From contig QXJR01000028.1 in NCBI GenBank assembly GCA_020975725.1, positions 682,001 to 746,000 on the forward strand: a stretch of 64,000 nucleotides of DNA, in the 5' to 3' direction. Every line of letters starts with the position of its first letter. Position 1 is the stretch's first letter. The stretch is from Picocystis sp. L7 (taxonomy: Eukaryota; Chlorophyta; Picocystophyceae; Picocystales; Picocystaceae). Under the pieces are notes generated by a model. It saw nothing but the letters and a program-made list of their open reading frames with translations. It ran no database searches and was not told where the DNA came from. Shown here one piece after another: positions 37,103-46,840 of this stretch. Position numbers and translations under genes: made by a program.

Positions 37103-40100
37103 ATGGGGGTTGACCGCATGGAGCCGGGAGCGTCAGCGAACGCTCCCCCTAACCTGGACCTGCCCCCCTTGAAGGAACCAGGACTCAAGCAGAATGATTT
37201 GCAGACGTTGCAGCTGCAGGCCGTCCAGAATCGCAGACCTGGACAGGTGCTGCCATTGCATGCAATAGATAATTCAGCTCCAAGGAAGGAGTTTCTCACC
37301 TCTCAATGCTCGTTCGGTCGCAGACCAGCGAAGGTGAGCAGTCAAGCATACCTGGACACACTGTCCAGCTTCTCCTTTGTAACACCTCAGTTGTTACAAA
37401 GGATACAACGGGCTGATGCACAAGGCATCACCTGGAAAACCACAGATGAGTATGTGGAATTTGGTGTGGCTGTGGGGAAGGAAACCCACAAGGCCCCCAT
37501 TGTGCGCCTGGAACTTAGTATGGACAGCTTCAGAGTTTGGCATGACTTTGGTATTGCTCCTGTCCAGGATTTTCAGTGTATCCTGGGCAGTGACTTTTCA
37601 AACTCTTACCTGCAGGTGCTGAATTGGCAGCAAAGGACAATGATCCTCCAAGACGCAACCGGACGTCGCCATACAGTACATGGCGATGGGGACTTCATCC
37701 AGGCACGACGACTCGACTTGATCGTCCCTGCCGCTGAAGTTAGGCAAGCGGTGCGCACACCGGGTTGCCTGTATCTCATCGTACAACCGCAGGACACGCG
37801 ATGGGAATTGGAAACAGAGGAGCAGGAGCTCCAGCAGGACAGAAGCCAGTTGAGTGCGCAGGCCGCGCTCTCAGAAGCGGAACAGCAGAGGTTGGACAAC
37901 CTCCTGGACCAATATTCAGACTGCTTTAAGGCAAGGAAGGGTCCACCCGCGGAACGGGTCCCCGGCGAAAACTTCAGTATCCCCCTGGAATCTGAAGCAA
38001 AACCACAGTTCACGCAGTACTATCGCTTGTCGCCAACAGAACGCGAAGAGTTGCGAAAGCTGCTGAGTGAATATGTGGATGCAGGGAAAATGGATGTTTG
38101 TGCAGGCTCAGCCTGGGGTGCACCAGTGATCCTGGTCCCCAAGAAGGATGGAGGCTGGAGAGTGGTGTTCGATTATCGCAAGCTGAACAATGTTGCGATA
38201 AAAGATCGATACCCTCTGCCACGCATCGATGACTTTCTGCAGGGGCTGGGCGGTGCCCGTTACTTTTCTGCGCTGGACGCATTGGACGGGTTCCATCAGT
38301 TGCCAATGAACCCAGAAGACATCCAAAAAACAGCAGTTCAGACTCCCTTTGGGAGTTACACCTGGAGGGTAATGCCCATGGGCATAGCAAATGCCCCAGC
38401 AGCCTTCCAGAGAATGATGAACAGGATTTTCGGACACTTGACCTTTTCTAAGGTCTATGTGGATGACATCCTGGTTCACTCAACCAGCAAGGAAGCTCAC
38501 TTCCAGCACCTTGAAGACCTTTTCCAAGTGTGCAGGGCTGCAGATGTACGTTTGAAACGTACAAAGTGCCATTTCTTCTGCACCAAATTGGACTGGGTTG
38601 GGTTCAGGATCGAGAACCAGGAGCTGCGGTGCGCACCGCAAAAGCTCAGCAAGATCCAGCACTTCCCCAAACCCAGATCGCAGAAAGAAAACATGGCCTT
38701 TCTGGGCCTATGCCAATTCTACTTGAGGTTTGTACCTCACTACTCAGATGCTGCAGCTCCACTCACTGAGCTCAACAAGAAAAAGTACGCCCACGACTTT
38801 CAGCGCTACTGGTTGGATCGACATGACCATGCTTTTGATCTGCTGGTGACCCAGCTCACCACTGCTCCTGCGCTGGCGCTGTACAATGAGGACCACGCGA
38901 TCCGCATCGAGACAGACGCGTCAAATATTGGCATGGGGGCAGTACTGCACCAGGAAATCTCCCCGGGCGAATGGCGTCCGGTCGAGTACTGGAGCCGCAA
39001 GTTCAATTCAGCTCAGCGAAACTACCACGCTGCTGAACGCGAAACGTGTGCCATCGTTTACGCATTGGCTCACTGGAAGCACTTGGTGTTCGGCCGACCG
39101 TTTACAGTCATCACCGATAACACAGCATCCAAGTACCTTACGACAAAGAGCGTACAGCAGTTGTCGCCCCGCGACTCTCGCTGGATCGAAAAACTGGCAT
39201 ACTATGCCCCATTCAACGTGGAATTCCGCCCTGGAAGTCAGAATGTGGCCGCAGATTACTTCTCACGCCACCCGGTGGATGATTCAGCCAAACCTCTCAA
39301 GACAATTACTGTCCTGGACCTCTGTGCAGGAATGGGTACGACCCTTCGTGCCCTCGAACAAGCCATCCCAGAAACTGCAGAGTTGTCCATCAACTACATT
39401 GCAGTGGAGCAGGACCCCGATTGCGCAGCAATCGTACAGCGAGTGTTCAATTCTGTTCACCTCTCAAGACCTGGCCTGTTCATACGCGAAGACATCTTTC
39501 GCTATGGCAGCGATGTGCGCACCCTAGCGCATCGTCGCTTGCTGCCACCGGTGGACCTATTGATCGCTGGCGTGCCGTGCCAGCCCTTTTCGCGCGCCAA
39601 CACATCAGACAGAGACCCCCCTCTGGGGCTGCGCGATGTGCGTGAACTGTTCACAGCGGTGCGAGACATTCGCAACCGCCTGGTAGGGGGACACTCCTAC
39701 ATCATAGAGTGTACCCCGTTCGCTCCGCATCTGCAGGATGACCTGGAGCGCATCAATGAATGGTTTGGAGAGCCACAAGAACACAACATGGCTCACTTTT
39801 CTGCCCAGCAGCGCACTCGCTTATGCTGGACAGATCTGCCTCCACCCAAACCACAGGAACATCTATCGTCAGGGTTGCCCCTGACCTGGCAAGACTGCTT
39901 GGAACCTGGGGCAACTCCCCCGTTGGATAACCAGGGCCTGCCCCGCCTGAAATGCCCCACTCTGATGGCATCACCAGGCAGTCACAGTGACCGCTCGCGT
40001 TCCACCTGGGTCATGGGAGAAAACCAGACCCTGCGCGAATTGACGATACAAGAACGCGAACGCTTGGTGGGCATGCAGCCCAATGACACAGCAGGGTACA

Positions 40101-42124
40101 AGATTACCCCTGCTGCTCGCAGAAGAATGTGTGGAAACGCCTTTCCCGTAGGTTGGCTGTCCGTGTTAGTAGCAGATTGGTACCACTCGTGGATTCGTAA
40201 ACTGCTCGGTACCCGTAGTGACATCACTATGAGTGGTTTGGTAACGGCTGCTCCACGACACTCCCCTTCTAGCGACAATGGATCGGCAGTACACCTATCA
40301 GGTGTACCTTTACTGTCACGCATTCGTACAGCGATTCAGAATGACCAGCAATACTTGACCTACCTGGACCACCCACCTGGTGGATATACATGCAGGAATG
40401 GTCTGCTGTTTCAAGACAATGCATCTGCAGAATTTGGACGCTACGCAGGTCCAGCAGTTCTGCGCGTCCCTCAAAGCAATGCGCTACGCCAGGATCTGCT
40501 ACACCTGGTGCACGATCGCATCCACTTTGGAGCCCATCGTACGTTTGAGTCAGCTCGTCGACACTTTATCTGGCCTGGCATGAAGACACACATCAAGCAA
40601 TTTGTGGCACGGTGCCCTACCTGCCAGAGAATGAAGCCAGCAAACAAGAGCGCCGCTCGGCCTCATCTTCCAGAGATGAGGTTCTACCCTCATCCATTTC
40701 ATACTGTAGTGGTGGATGTGGTTGAAGGCTTGCCAGTCACTCCTGAACACCACAATGCAGTGATCACCGTAGTCGACCGCCTTACGAAGTTTGCTGTGTA
40801 CATTCCCATGCACACAACCTGGTCCGCAACGAAACAAGCCCGTGCGCTGCTGGATTGTGTGGTGTACAGGTATCATACCCCATCCATCATTCATACAGAT
40901 AATGGGCCTGCGTATCGCAAACTGTTCGGCGCGTACTGTACAGCCTTGGGTGCCAGCCACAAGACCGGTACCCCGTACCATTCGCAGTCGCAGGGACCAG
41001 TGGAACGCCAGCATCGCACGCTTCTGCAGACGCTGCGCACATCGTCCGAACGCCCCGACAATTGGGATCAGTACCTTCAAGCTGCAGCGCACGCATACAA
41101 CGATAGCGTGCACCCGTTCCTGCAACGCAGTCCCTTTGAGATGTTATATGGCTGTGCATCTCGCTTGCCGTGGCATCTGCAGATCACAACAGCAGACCTG
41201 CCAACAAGGCAACTGCTGACTACACCCAACAAGATGGTCACTGGTTTGCTAGACGAGCAGCGCAGAGTGTACAATGATGTACGGGACCTGCTGGTGAAAC
41301 GCGCACGCGAACAGGCAACCATGACACAGGACCTCCCCAACAGGACATTCAAGTCAGGGGATATGGTCAAGCTCCAGTATGGACTAAAAAGCACACGGGA
41401 TCGCCCAAAGCTGGACCCATACTGGGAAGGGCCCTACTGCATTGACAGAGCATTGGGTCAGGATGCCTATAGCCTGAAGCTGCCCCCCGGTACTCGCTTC
41501 CAGAATCGATTCCACGTGGATCGTCTCAGACCGTGGATTGAATCAGATCTGACACTGTTCCCAATGGATCGCGTTGCGCAGCCATTGGACCAGCTTCCCA
41601 CCTCAGTGCAGGAACTCGGCGGGACGCAATTTCAGATTGCGCAATATCTAGTGCGCGACTTTGTGGATTTTCCAGCAGGTGCAGTAAAGTACTGGGCTCG
41701 CTCGCACGATGGCCAGACTTCCTGGGTCAGCGAGAGCGCACAGAATCTGGATGAAATATTGGACCTGGAGGAAACGAATGGATGCCTGCCCGAGCGCGGC
41801 ATCGGCAAGCGCAACCTGGACGCCGTCCGGCAACACAAAGAAGACATCTACATGCAGACCCCCAATCCTATTCTGCAGAATACATGGACCTGGTCATCTC
41901 TGCCGTACAGCACTCGACAGCGGCAGCAGTGGAAGCCTCCTTCTAGGCTGGCTGGACAAGTAGTGATGGAGGCCTTTGAGATTGACCAGGGCGTGCAGTT
42001 CTATCAGGGTCTCGTACAGACCGATGGACGCACGGTGGTATGGACTGATGGGTTCAAGACAAAACACAGGACATCAGAGCTCCAGGCTCTTTTGTACAAC
42101 CCTGTAGCAGTAGTTTACAGTTGA
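37103..42124 (+). CDS. pol: Retrotransposon pol polyprotein with internal cytosine-5 DNA methyltransferase
   Basis: 1673 residues in one open frame, a different frame from gag. Parts by approximate residue: retropepsin-like region 70-195 (ends ILGSDFSNSYLQVLNW); reverse transcriptase 340-560 (KKDGGWRVVFDYRKLN, catalytic YVDDILVH); RNase H 598-718 (IETDASNIGMGAVLH); cytosine-5 methyltransferase 733-1030; integrase 1137-1310 (H2C2 finger with RCPTCQRMK, core VVDVVEGLP, DNGPAY, SQGPVERQHRT); SH3-like segment 1419-1476; chromodomain-like 1508-1558 (TSWVSESAQNLDEILDL). Methyltransferase motifs: I VLDLCAGMGTTLRALEQA, IV GVPCQPFSRAN with the catalytic PCQ Cys, VIII QQRTRLCW, IX-X RELTIQERERLVGM and CGNAFPVGW. 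Because it is in frame between RNase H and integrase, it is part of the polyprotein, not a nested host gene. Confidence 0.93.
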   Translation: MGVDRMEPGASANAPPNLDLPPLKEPGLKQNDLQTLQLQAVQNRRPGQVLPLHAIDNSAPRKEFLTSQCSFGRRPAKVSSQAYLDTLSSFSFVTPQLLQRIQRADAQGITWKTTDEYVEFGVAVGKETHKAPIVRLELSMDSFRVWHDFGIAPVQDFQCILGSDFSNSYLQVLNWQQRTMILQDATGRRHTVHGDGDFIQARRLDLIVPAAEVRQAVRTPGCLYLIVQPQDTRWELETEEQELQQDRSQLSAQAALSEAEQQRLDNLLDQYSDCFKARKGPPAERVPGENFSIPLESEAKPQFTQYYRLSPTEREELRKLLSEYVDAGKMDVCAGSAWGAPVILVPKKDGGWRVVFDYRKLNNVAIKDRYPLPRIDDFLQGLGGARYFSALDALDGFHQLPMNPEDIQKTAVQTPFGSYTWRVMPMGIANAPAAFQRMMNRIFGHLTFSKVYVDDILVHSTSKEAHFQHLEDLFQVCRAADVRLKRTKCHFFCTKLDWVGFRIENQELRCAPQKLSKIQHFPKPRSQKENMAFLGLCQFYLRFVPHYSDAAAPLTELNKKKYAHDFQRYWLDRHDHAFDLLVTQLTTAPALALYNEDHAIRIETDASNIGMGAVLHQEISPGEWRPVEYWSRKFNSAQRNYHAAERETCAIVYALAHWKHLVFGRPFTVITDNTASKYLTTKSVQQLSPRDSRWIEKLAYYAPFNVEFRPGSQNVAADYFSRHPVDDSAKPLKTITVLDLCAGMGTTLRALEQAIPETAELSINYIAVEQDPDCAAIVQRVFNSVHLSRPGLFIREDIFRYGSDVRTLAHRRLLPPVDLLIAGVPCQPFSRANTSDRDPPLGLRDVRELFTAVRDIRNRLVGGHSYIIECTPFAPHLQDDLERINEWFGEPQEHNMAHFSAQQRTRLCWTDLPPPKPQEHLSSGLPLTWQDCLEPGATPPLDNQGLPRLKCPTLMASPGSHSDRSRSTWVMGENQTLRELTIQERERLVGMQPNDTAGYKITPAARRRMCGNAFPVGWLSVLVADWYHSWIRKLLGTRSDITMSGLVTAAPRHSPSSDNGSAVHLSGVPLLSRIRTAIQNDQQYLTYLDHPPGGYTCRNGLLFQDNASAEFGRYAGPAVLRVPQSNALRQDLLHLVHDRIHFGAHRTFESARRHFIWPGMKTHIKQFVARCPTCQRMKPANKSAARPHLPEMRFYPHPFHTVVVDVVEGLPVTPEHHNAVITVVDRLTKFAVYIPMHTTWSATKQARALLDCVVYRYHTPSIIHTDNGPAYRKLFGAYCTALGASHKTGTPYHSQSQGPVERQHRTLLQTLRTSSERPDNWDQYLQAAAHAYNDSVHPFLQRSPFEMLYGCASRLPWHLQITTADLPTRQLLTTPNKMVTGLLDEQRRVYNDVRDLLVKRAREQATMTQDLPNRTFKSGDMVKLQYGLKSTRDRPKLDPYWEGPYCIDRALGQDAYSLKLPPGTRFQNRFHVDRLRPWIESDLTLFPMDRVAQPLDQLPTSVQELGGTQFQIAQYLVRDFVDFPAGAVKYWARSHDGQTSWVSESAQNLDEILDLEETNGCLPERGIGKRNLDAVRQHKEDIYMQTPNPILQNTWTWSSLPYSTRQRQQWKPPSRLAGQVVMEAFEIDQGVQFYQGLVQTDGRTVVWTDGFKTKHRTSELQALLYNPVAVVYS

Positions 42125-42156
42125 ACTTTTTCCTGCTGCGCAGGGAACCGGGAGAC

Positions 42157-42761
42157 TGAAAGGGACTCTGGGTCCCAGGCCCCCCTACGAGGAGCCTCGG
42201 TCTCCCCTCCATCCTGGGTCACCCAACCAAGGGCCCCAGGATTCGGTTATACTAGCTTATGCGTGGGTGGTCCCTTCTGGCTTGATTGGAGACAGACAGT
42301 CCCCCCCGGTCATTTTGGGTGAACCCCCGGTCCCTATACAGGGATCGGTCCCTACCTCGAGGCCCCAACACAGAAGGGTACTCGATCGAGGGTTCCCCAA
42401 TCCCGAGGCTCTGCCCTGGAGGAACGGACGGCCAGAAGGGCTCCAGCAGCCCTTGCTCCCCAACAGAACGGATCTTCACCGTTGGGTTGGGCACCAGACC
42501 CACCAAGAGATCTTTGCGGAGCAGATCTCATGGTGGATAAGGCCTGGAAACACCACCCCCCTGTGAGAAGCCACCTAGGGCTTCCCACAGGATCTTGTAA
42601 TTGAATTAGAACCTTCCTGATCTCAGCTCCAGGTGCGCTTTGGTTCTCCGCACCTCCCAACTCAACGTGGAACCTTCTCCACACGCAAAGTGCCAGAAAC
42701 TTGGGCTGTTGTACGACCTGCTGTCGCTTCACAGCCTGCCCCAAGCCATCCAACCACAACA
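42157..42761 (+). repeat. 3' LTR (605 bp), intact
   Basis: Starts TGAAAGGGACTCTGGG, ends CCAACCACAACA, then ATACG of the flank. Reading it against the pieces of the 5' LTR shows no difference I could find over ~600 bp. The uninterrupted C7 run at 42301-42307 marks the site where the 5' copy took the CACTA-like insertion. Confidence 0.93.
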
Positions 42762-43101
42762 ATACGAATGCACAAGAGGAGAGTTTGAAGAGAGGATCAC
42801 AAATTTCTTGCCCAATCATGCCAAATATTCCGTCTTGTGGTGGATACAACTCACACTCGCTCGAATCCTTCTCCTCGCAGTTGACACCGTTGGTCAGCGT
42901 ATTATTGTCCGACGAGGCTCCCACGAACTCACATAATTCCGAGAACTTCCTACCCGTCTTCATCTTGGGCGTTTTCCAAGTCTTGGACAATCGTTTCACA
43001 AGCAACCTCATTTGTTTGGCGGAGGCGCAGAAACACGATAGTGCGAACGTGGCGAGTATGAGGGCATATGCCCCGCTAGTCATGTTATAGTTGTTTTCCA
43101 T
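42762..43101 (-). CDS. Hypothetical small protein abutting the LTR element
   Basis: A minus-strand frame from an ATG at 43101 runs 113 codons up to the edge of the 3' LTR. N-terminus MENNYNMTSG then a hydrophobic span AYALILATFALSCFCASA (signal anchor or membrane helix), then a charged region (LVKRLSKTWKTPKMKTGRK) and a Cys/Glu-containing part. I do not recognise a family. It lies in the lower-GC island and may be a host gene or remnant disrupted by the retrotransposon, or chance. If real, its downstream part is displaced by the element. Confidence 0.22.
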
Positions 43102-44184
43102 GGTCTCTTTTCGTAAAAAATCGTGGTGGCCTTCCTAGGTGTTGGTCTTCAAGTGCTTTTACAAGTTGGAAGCAAGGTCAATCTGTGCTAGACGGGATGG
43201 AGTTTTGATGTGCTCCTGGGTCAACGAGAATGCCTAAAATCGCGGGTTGGAATGAGCGCGGACAGAAGGATGCTGTACACGTGGCATATTGCGAGTAAGT
43301 TGGTGACCTCCGCCCCTCCTCCCCTCCCCGATCCTCTTCGTGCCATGTTGGGGTCGCCCCACGTGTTGCGATCAAGGTCACAACACACGTGAACCCGGGG
43401 CAACTAGCAACACTAGGATGGAGGGATAGACAACAGAGGTCTTGTGCAGCACGTGGTGGTGCGAGAGGACAAGTGCGAAGGACTTCCCAGCATCTTGGTT
43501 CACCGCAAGAATTGCTACCGAGGAATACTCGTCTTGCACGTCGTGGGGTCAAGTAGGTCCGCGTGCGATGCCCAATAGATCCACTAGCGCGATTCCACGC
43601 CACGACAGACATCCAGTGGAATTTCTAGACGCAAAGTAGAAGGCATTTCACCTTGAGTCATCATCGAACAGGCGATCAGGCCGGTTCATTGTGTGGCAGA
43701 AACAAGCGGCGAGGATATTGGAGGAGAAGCTATGAGGATCGCACGCACGTGGCCGTTCCATGTTTGATGCAAAACGGATGGAATGCGGGTAGCGAGTCGA
43801 GCACAGTGCAAGTGGCGAATGGAAGGTGTCCAACAAGATGGAGGGCAGTCGGTGTAGAGCCCGCGCGACCAAGCATGGTATGACAAAACAAGCGGTGCAC
43901 GTCCCGTATCCATCGCCTTGGCTTGACATTGCCATCGTCCATCTCCGACGAGAGGACCACAACGTTTGTTGCAAATGCAAGTATGTCCCCGTCCGTCGGC
44001 CTCCCTCCCTCGTCCAACCTCTCTTCGTGGTGTCCATCCGGACCCTCCCATCAGGCCTGGCTGATGTTCACCAATGGGATCCTTCCACGTGACAACAAAT
44101 ACAACCTCGAAAGTGTCGATGGAGATGGGGTGAATCCCACACGAACCGTTGCGTGTCGGAAGACGGACAGGTGTCGGCGAGCGC
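43102..44184. other. Right part of the low-GC island and promoter of the neuferricin-like gene
   Basis: 1.08 kb with no supported gene. Frames on both strands (e.g. 43653-43883 plus, 43178-43612 minus) give Cys/Arg/Thr-rich translations without domains. GC rises towards 44150. Confidence 0.4.
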
Positions 44185-44946
44185 ATGGCGCGCTTGGGAT
44201 GGATTGTCGGCGCCATGTGGATGGCCGCGGTGGCATGGACCTTGCACGGACTGCATCCGGTGCGTGTGGCTCGCCTGCCGGCGCTGCTGCGACGCAACCT
44301 GCAACGTGTACGTCCGCCGACGCTGTCGGTGGAAGAGATGCACAAGTACGATGGAAACCAGAGTAGTACCATCGTCCTGGGCATCCTCGGAGAAGCGTTT
44401 GACGTGTCAGAAGGAAGAAAGTTCTACGCACCTGGAAACGGATATAGTTGCTTCGCAGGAAAAGACGCCAGCCGAGCCTTCATCACGGGCGAGTTCGAAG
44501 GGAGCGGACTCACAGATAATGTCGCAGGTTTGAAACCGGAGCAACTCCTCTCCTTGGACGAATGGAGACAATTCTATCACCAAAAGTATCTGTACGTGGG
44601 AAAAGTCACGGGCGGGTTCTTCTTCGATGAACGTGGAGAACCCACAAGTGGATACCACGACCTGCAGGAAGGGATCCAGGAAGGCAAAAAGATCAAGGAA
44701 TTGAAGAAGGCCGCAGAAGACCAATTTGCTCCGTGCAGCTCCAAATGGACCAAGGAAACAGGTTCCATCGTTTGGTGCAGGGAAGGATTTCCGAGAAGAG
44801 TTACCATAAACAAGCCCAGAGGAGACTCGTACAAACGATGTGCATGCTTGAGTGCAGAGCAGCTTGATGGGCCGTACGAACCGTATCCTGGTTGTCCCGA
44901 AAGTGCGCAGACCTGTGAAATAAAAAAGCAAGGACGCTCCAAGTAG
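44185..44946 (+). CDS. CYB5D2: Neuferricin-like cytochrome b5 domain protein (MAPR family, CYB5D2)
   Basis: 253 residues from the ATG at 44185 (an ATG at 44149 would add 12). N-terminal hydrophobic WIVGAMWMAAVAWTLHGL is a signal anchor. The heme-binding cytochrome b5-like domain has LGILGEAFDVSEGRKFYAPGNGYSCFAGKDASRAFITGEF, nearly the neuferricin pattern ([32 protein letters not shown]). Cys-rich tail resembling CYB5D2: CSSKWTKETGSIVWC, CACLS, and CPESAQTC near the end. MAPR proteins bind heme through Tyr residues and act in ER or secretory compartments; the function of this one is not established. Single exon. Confidence 0.9.
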   Translation: MARLGWIVGAMWMAAVAWTLHGLHPVRVARLPALLRRNLQRVRPPTLSVEEMHKYDGNQSSTIVLGILGEAFDVSEGRKFYAPGNGYSCFAGKDASRAFITGEFEGSGLTDNVAGLKPEQLLSLDEWRQFYHQKYLYVGKVTGGFFFDERGEPTSGYHDLQEGIQEGKKIKELKKAAEDQFAPCSSKWTKETGSIVWCREGFPRRVTINKPRGDSYKRCACLSAEQLDGPYEPYPGCPESAQTCEIKKQGRSK

Positions 44947-45133
44947 CCAGATTGGCACATTTCATGAAGCTTGCTGTTCGAGGAGATGCCAGCAGCACCC
45001 AACGGAAGGCTGGCACCACCTTTATTACCATCGTCTCGCACGCGTGGGTACCTCATGAATTTGAGCGCTCGGACCGACTGCACTTCCTCGGAATCTTTAT
45101 TCGGTCTTCAGAAGCGGAAAATTGCCACCTCTG

Positions 45134-46840
45134 TTAGACTACTACACTGCCTTCCTTCTCTTCCAGTGGTTGCTCTTCCAGCCTTGCAAACACAGGAACG
45201 GGCTTTGGAAGGCGGTGTCCTCGAGAGAGGACACCCCATTTCGTTGCATCGTCCCAAAGGGACCCGCGAACATCATTGTTCATGCCAAGCTGCAAATAGA
45301 CCTTTTCGGATAACCTAGGCGTGATGGGATACAAAATGACAGCAAGGATGCGCAGGCTTTCTAAGATTGATACCAAGCAGACGTGGGCTTTGGCAATGTC
45401 TTCCGGAACCTCGCTTTTCAGCAGCTTCCACGGGGCAACCTCATCGATGTACTGATTCCCGTGGCCTGAAAGCGCCGATGCAGCGGCACAAACATCATTG
45501 AACCGCATATTCTCAAAGGCCTGACTTGCCCGTTGCACGGACGCAGCAGCTTCTACACGCAGGGGATGTTCCTCGACAACCTCTGCGGACGATCGAGGGA
45601 GCTCACTGCCGCAGTTTTTCTTCAAGAGGTTCAGCGTCCTGTTCAACAGGTTGCCCAGATCATTGGCCAGCCCGGCGTTGACGATGTTGATGAATCTATC
45701 GTGCTGAAAGTCCCCATCCCTCCCAAACTCGAATTCCCTCAAGAAGAAGTAGCGCACCGCGTCCGCTCCGTACACGCTCACCAGCCTGTGAGGATCCAGG
45801 GTGTTCCCCAAGGACTTGCTCATCTTGAGTCCGTCCTTGGTTAGGAATCCATGCCCAAACACCTTGTGCGGCAACGGCAGTCCCATGGACATCAGCATGC
45901 CTGGCCAATACACGGCGTGGAATCTCAGGATGTCTTTCCCGATGAGATGTACGGTGTAGGGGTAGTATCCTTTCTTCAAGGCGTTCTCCAAGGTGGGTTC
46001 GTCCTCGGGTTCGAGGAGTGCCGAGACGTATCCCAGCAGCGCGTCGAACCACACGTACAGCGTTTGGGACGGGTCTTGTTTCATGGGGATTCCCCATTCC
46101 ACGGCTGCGCGCGAGATGCTGAAATCGCGGACACCTTCTCGCACCCACCGTGTCACTTCGTTCTTCCGATAGTCGGGTTGCACGAAGTCCGTGTTTTCGA
46201 CCAGTTGCCGGATATCCTCCTCGTACTTGCTGAGTCGAAAGAAGTAGTTTTCTTCTTCCCTTTCATCGCACACGGTCTTGTGGAGGGGGCACAGGTCTCC
46301 TTGTTCCAGTTCTTTCTCGTCCTTGTATTCTTCGCAGCCGACGCAGTATTTCCCACGGTAGGTGGATTTGTACACGTCCCCTTGGTCCCACACCTTCTGG
46401 ACCGCTTCTTGCACCATTCGTTCGTGCCTTTCGTCGGTGGTGCGCACGAACCGATCGTATTGTACGTCCAGCATGTCCCAGAGCTGTCGGTATTGTTTCA
46501 CCACCTGGTCGCAGTGCGCTTGGGGCGGTCTTCCTGCATCTTCGGCCGCTCGTGCGATCTTTTCTCCGTGTTCGTCGGTTCCTGTGACCATCACCACGTC
46601 TTTCCCGCACCTCCTCGCGTGTCTGGCGCAGGCATCTGCTGCCATGGCGGTGTAGGCACCGCCCAGGTGTGGCGGTGCGTTGACGTAGAACAGCGGCGTG
46701 CTGATGGTGATTGGATCCTTCCTCGACGTTCTTCCTTCTTCTCTTCCGGCATGGAGACGCATCACGCACCTGTGTGCGTTTCCGCGTGTCCAGAACCTCC
46801 CTTTCGGTCGTCCCAGCGCACGCCATGCCATCCCTTCCAT
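45134..46840 (-). CDS. MetRS: Organellar methionyl-tRNA synthetase (plant OVA1 type)
   Basis: Charges tRNA-Met in plastid and/or mitochondrion. 568 residues, single exon. About 45 N-terminal basic residues (MEGMAWRALGRPKGRFWTRG) are a plausible targeting peptide. Class I signatures: YVNAPPHLGGAYTAMAADA (HIGH-region variant) and LKMSKSLGNTLDP (KMSKS loop). TGTDEHGEKI and the zinc-type CVGCEEYKDEKELEQGDLCPLH insert are present. DFSISRAAVEWGIP, YVWFDALLGYVSALLE, LIGKDILRFHAVYWPGML and YFFLREFEFGRDGDF match the Arabidopsis organellar enzyme from memory. No C-terminal tRNA-binding EMAP domain. Confidence 0.95.
   Translation of the reverse strand: MEGMAWRALGRPKGRFWTRGNAHRCVMRLHAGREEGRTSRKDPITISTPLFYVNAPPHLGGAYTAMAADACARHARRCGKDVVMVTGTDEHGEKIARAAEDAGRPPQAHCDQVVKQYRQLWDMLDVQYDRFVRTTDERHERMVQEAVQKVWDQGDVYKSTYRGKYCVGCEEYKDEKELEQGDLCPLHKTVCDEREEENYFFRLSKYEEDIRQLVENTDFVQPDYRKNEVTRWVREGVRDFSISRAAVEWGIPMKQDPSQTLYVWFDALLGYVSALLEPEDEPTLENALKKGYYPYTVHLIGKDILRFHAVYWPGMLMSMGLPLPHKVFGHGFLTKDGLKMSKSLGNTLDPHRLVSVYGADAVRYFFLREFEFGRDGDFQHDRFINIVNAGLANDLGNLLNRTLNLLKKNCGSELPRSSAEVVEEHPLRVEAAASVQRASQAFENMRFNDVCAAASALSGHGNQYIDEVAPWKLLKSEVPEDIAKAHVCLVSILESLRILAVILYPITPRLSEKVYLQLGMNNDVRGSLWDDATKWGVLSRGHRLPKPVPVFARLEEQPLEEKEGSVVV

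Larger units (their letters stand above)
31055..42761 (+). mobile_element. Ty3/gypsy LTR retrotransposon carrying a DNA methyltransferase domain
   Basis: Bounded by LTRs starting TGAAAGGG and ending CAACA, with ATAC on both outer sides (4-bp target duplication). Removing two DNA transposons lodged in its 5' LTR leaves ~7.4 kb. Order: 5' LTR, gag, protease-reverse transcriptase-RNase H-cytosine methyltransferase-integrase-chromodomain-like, 3' LTR. The RT-RNaseH-integrase order makes it Ty3/gypsy. The LTRs look identical wherever both can be read, so insertion is very recent. Both long coding frames are open and it looks whole apart from the insertions in the 5' LTR. It sits in the lower-GC island between PP4C and the neuferricin-like gene. 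Confidence 0.93.

Noticed and set aside
39295-40200. Methyltransferase as a host DNMT gene interrupted by or nested in a retroelement
   Set aside because: It is in frame with RNase H before it and integrase after it, without its own start, stop or target duplications.
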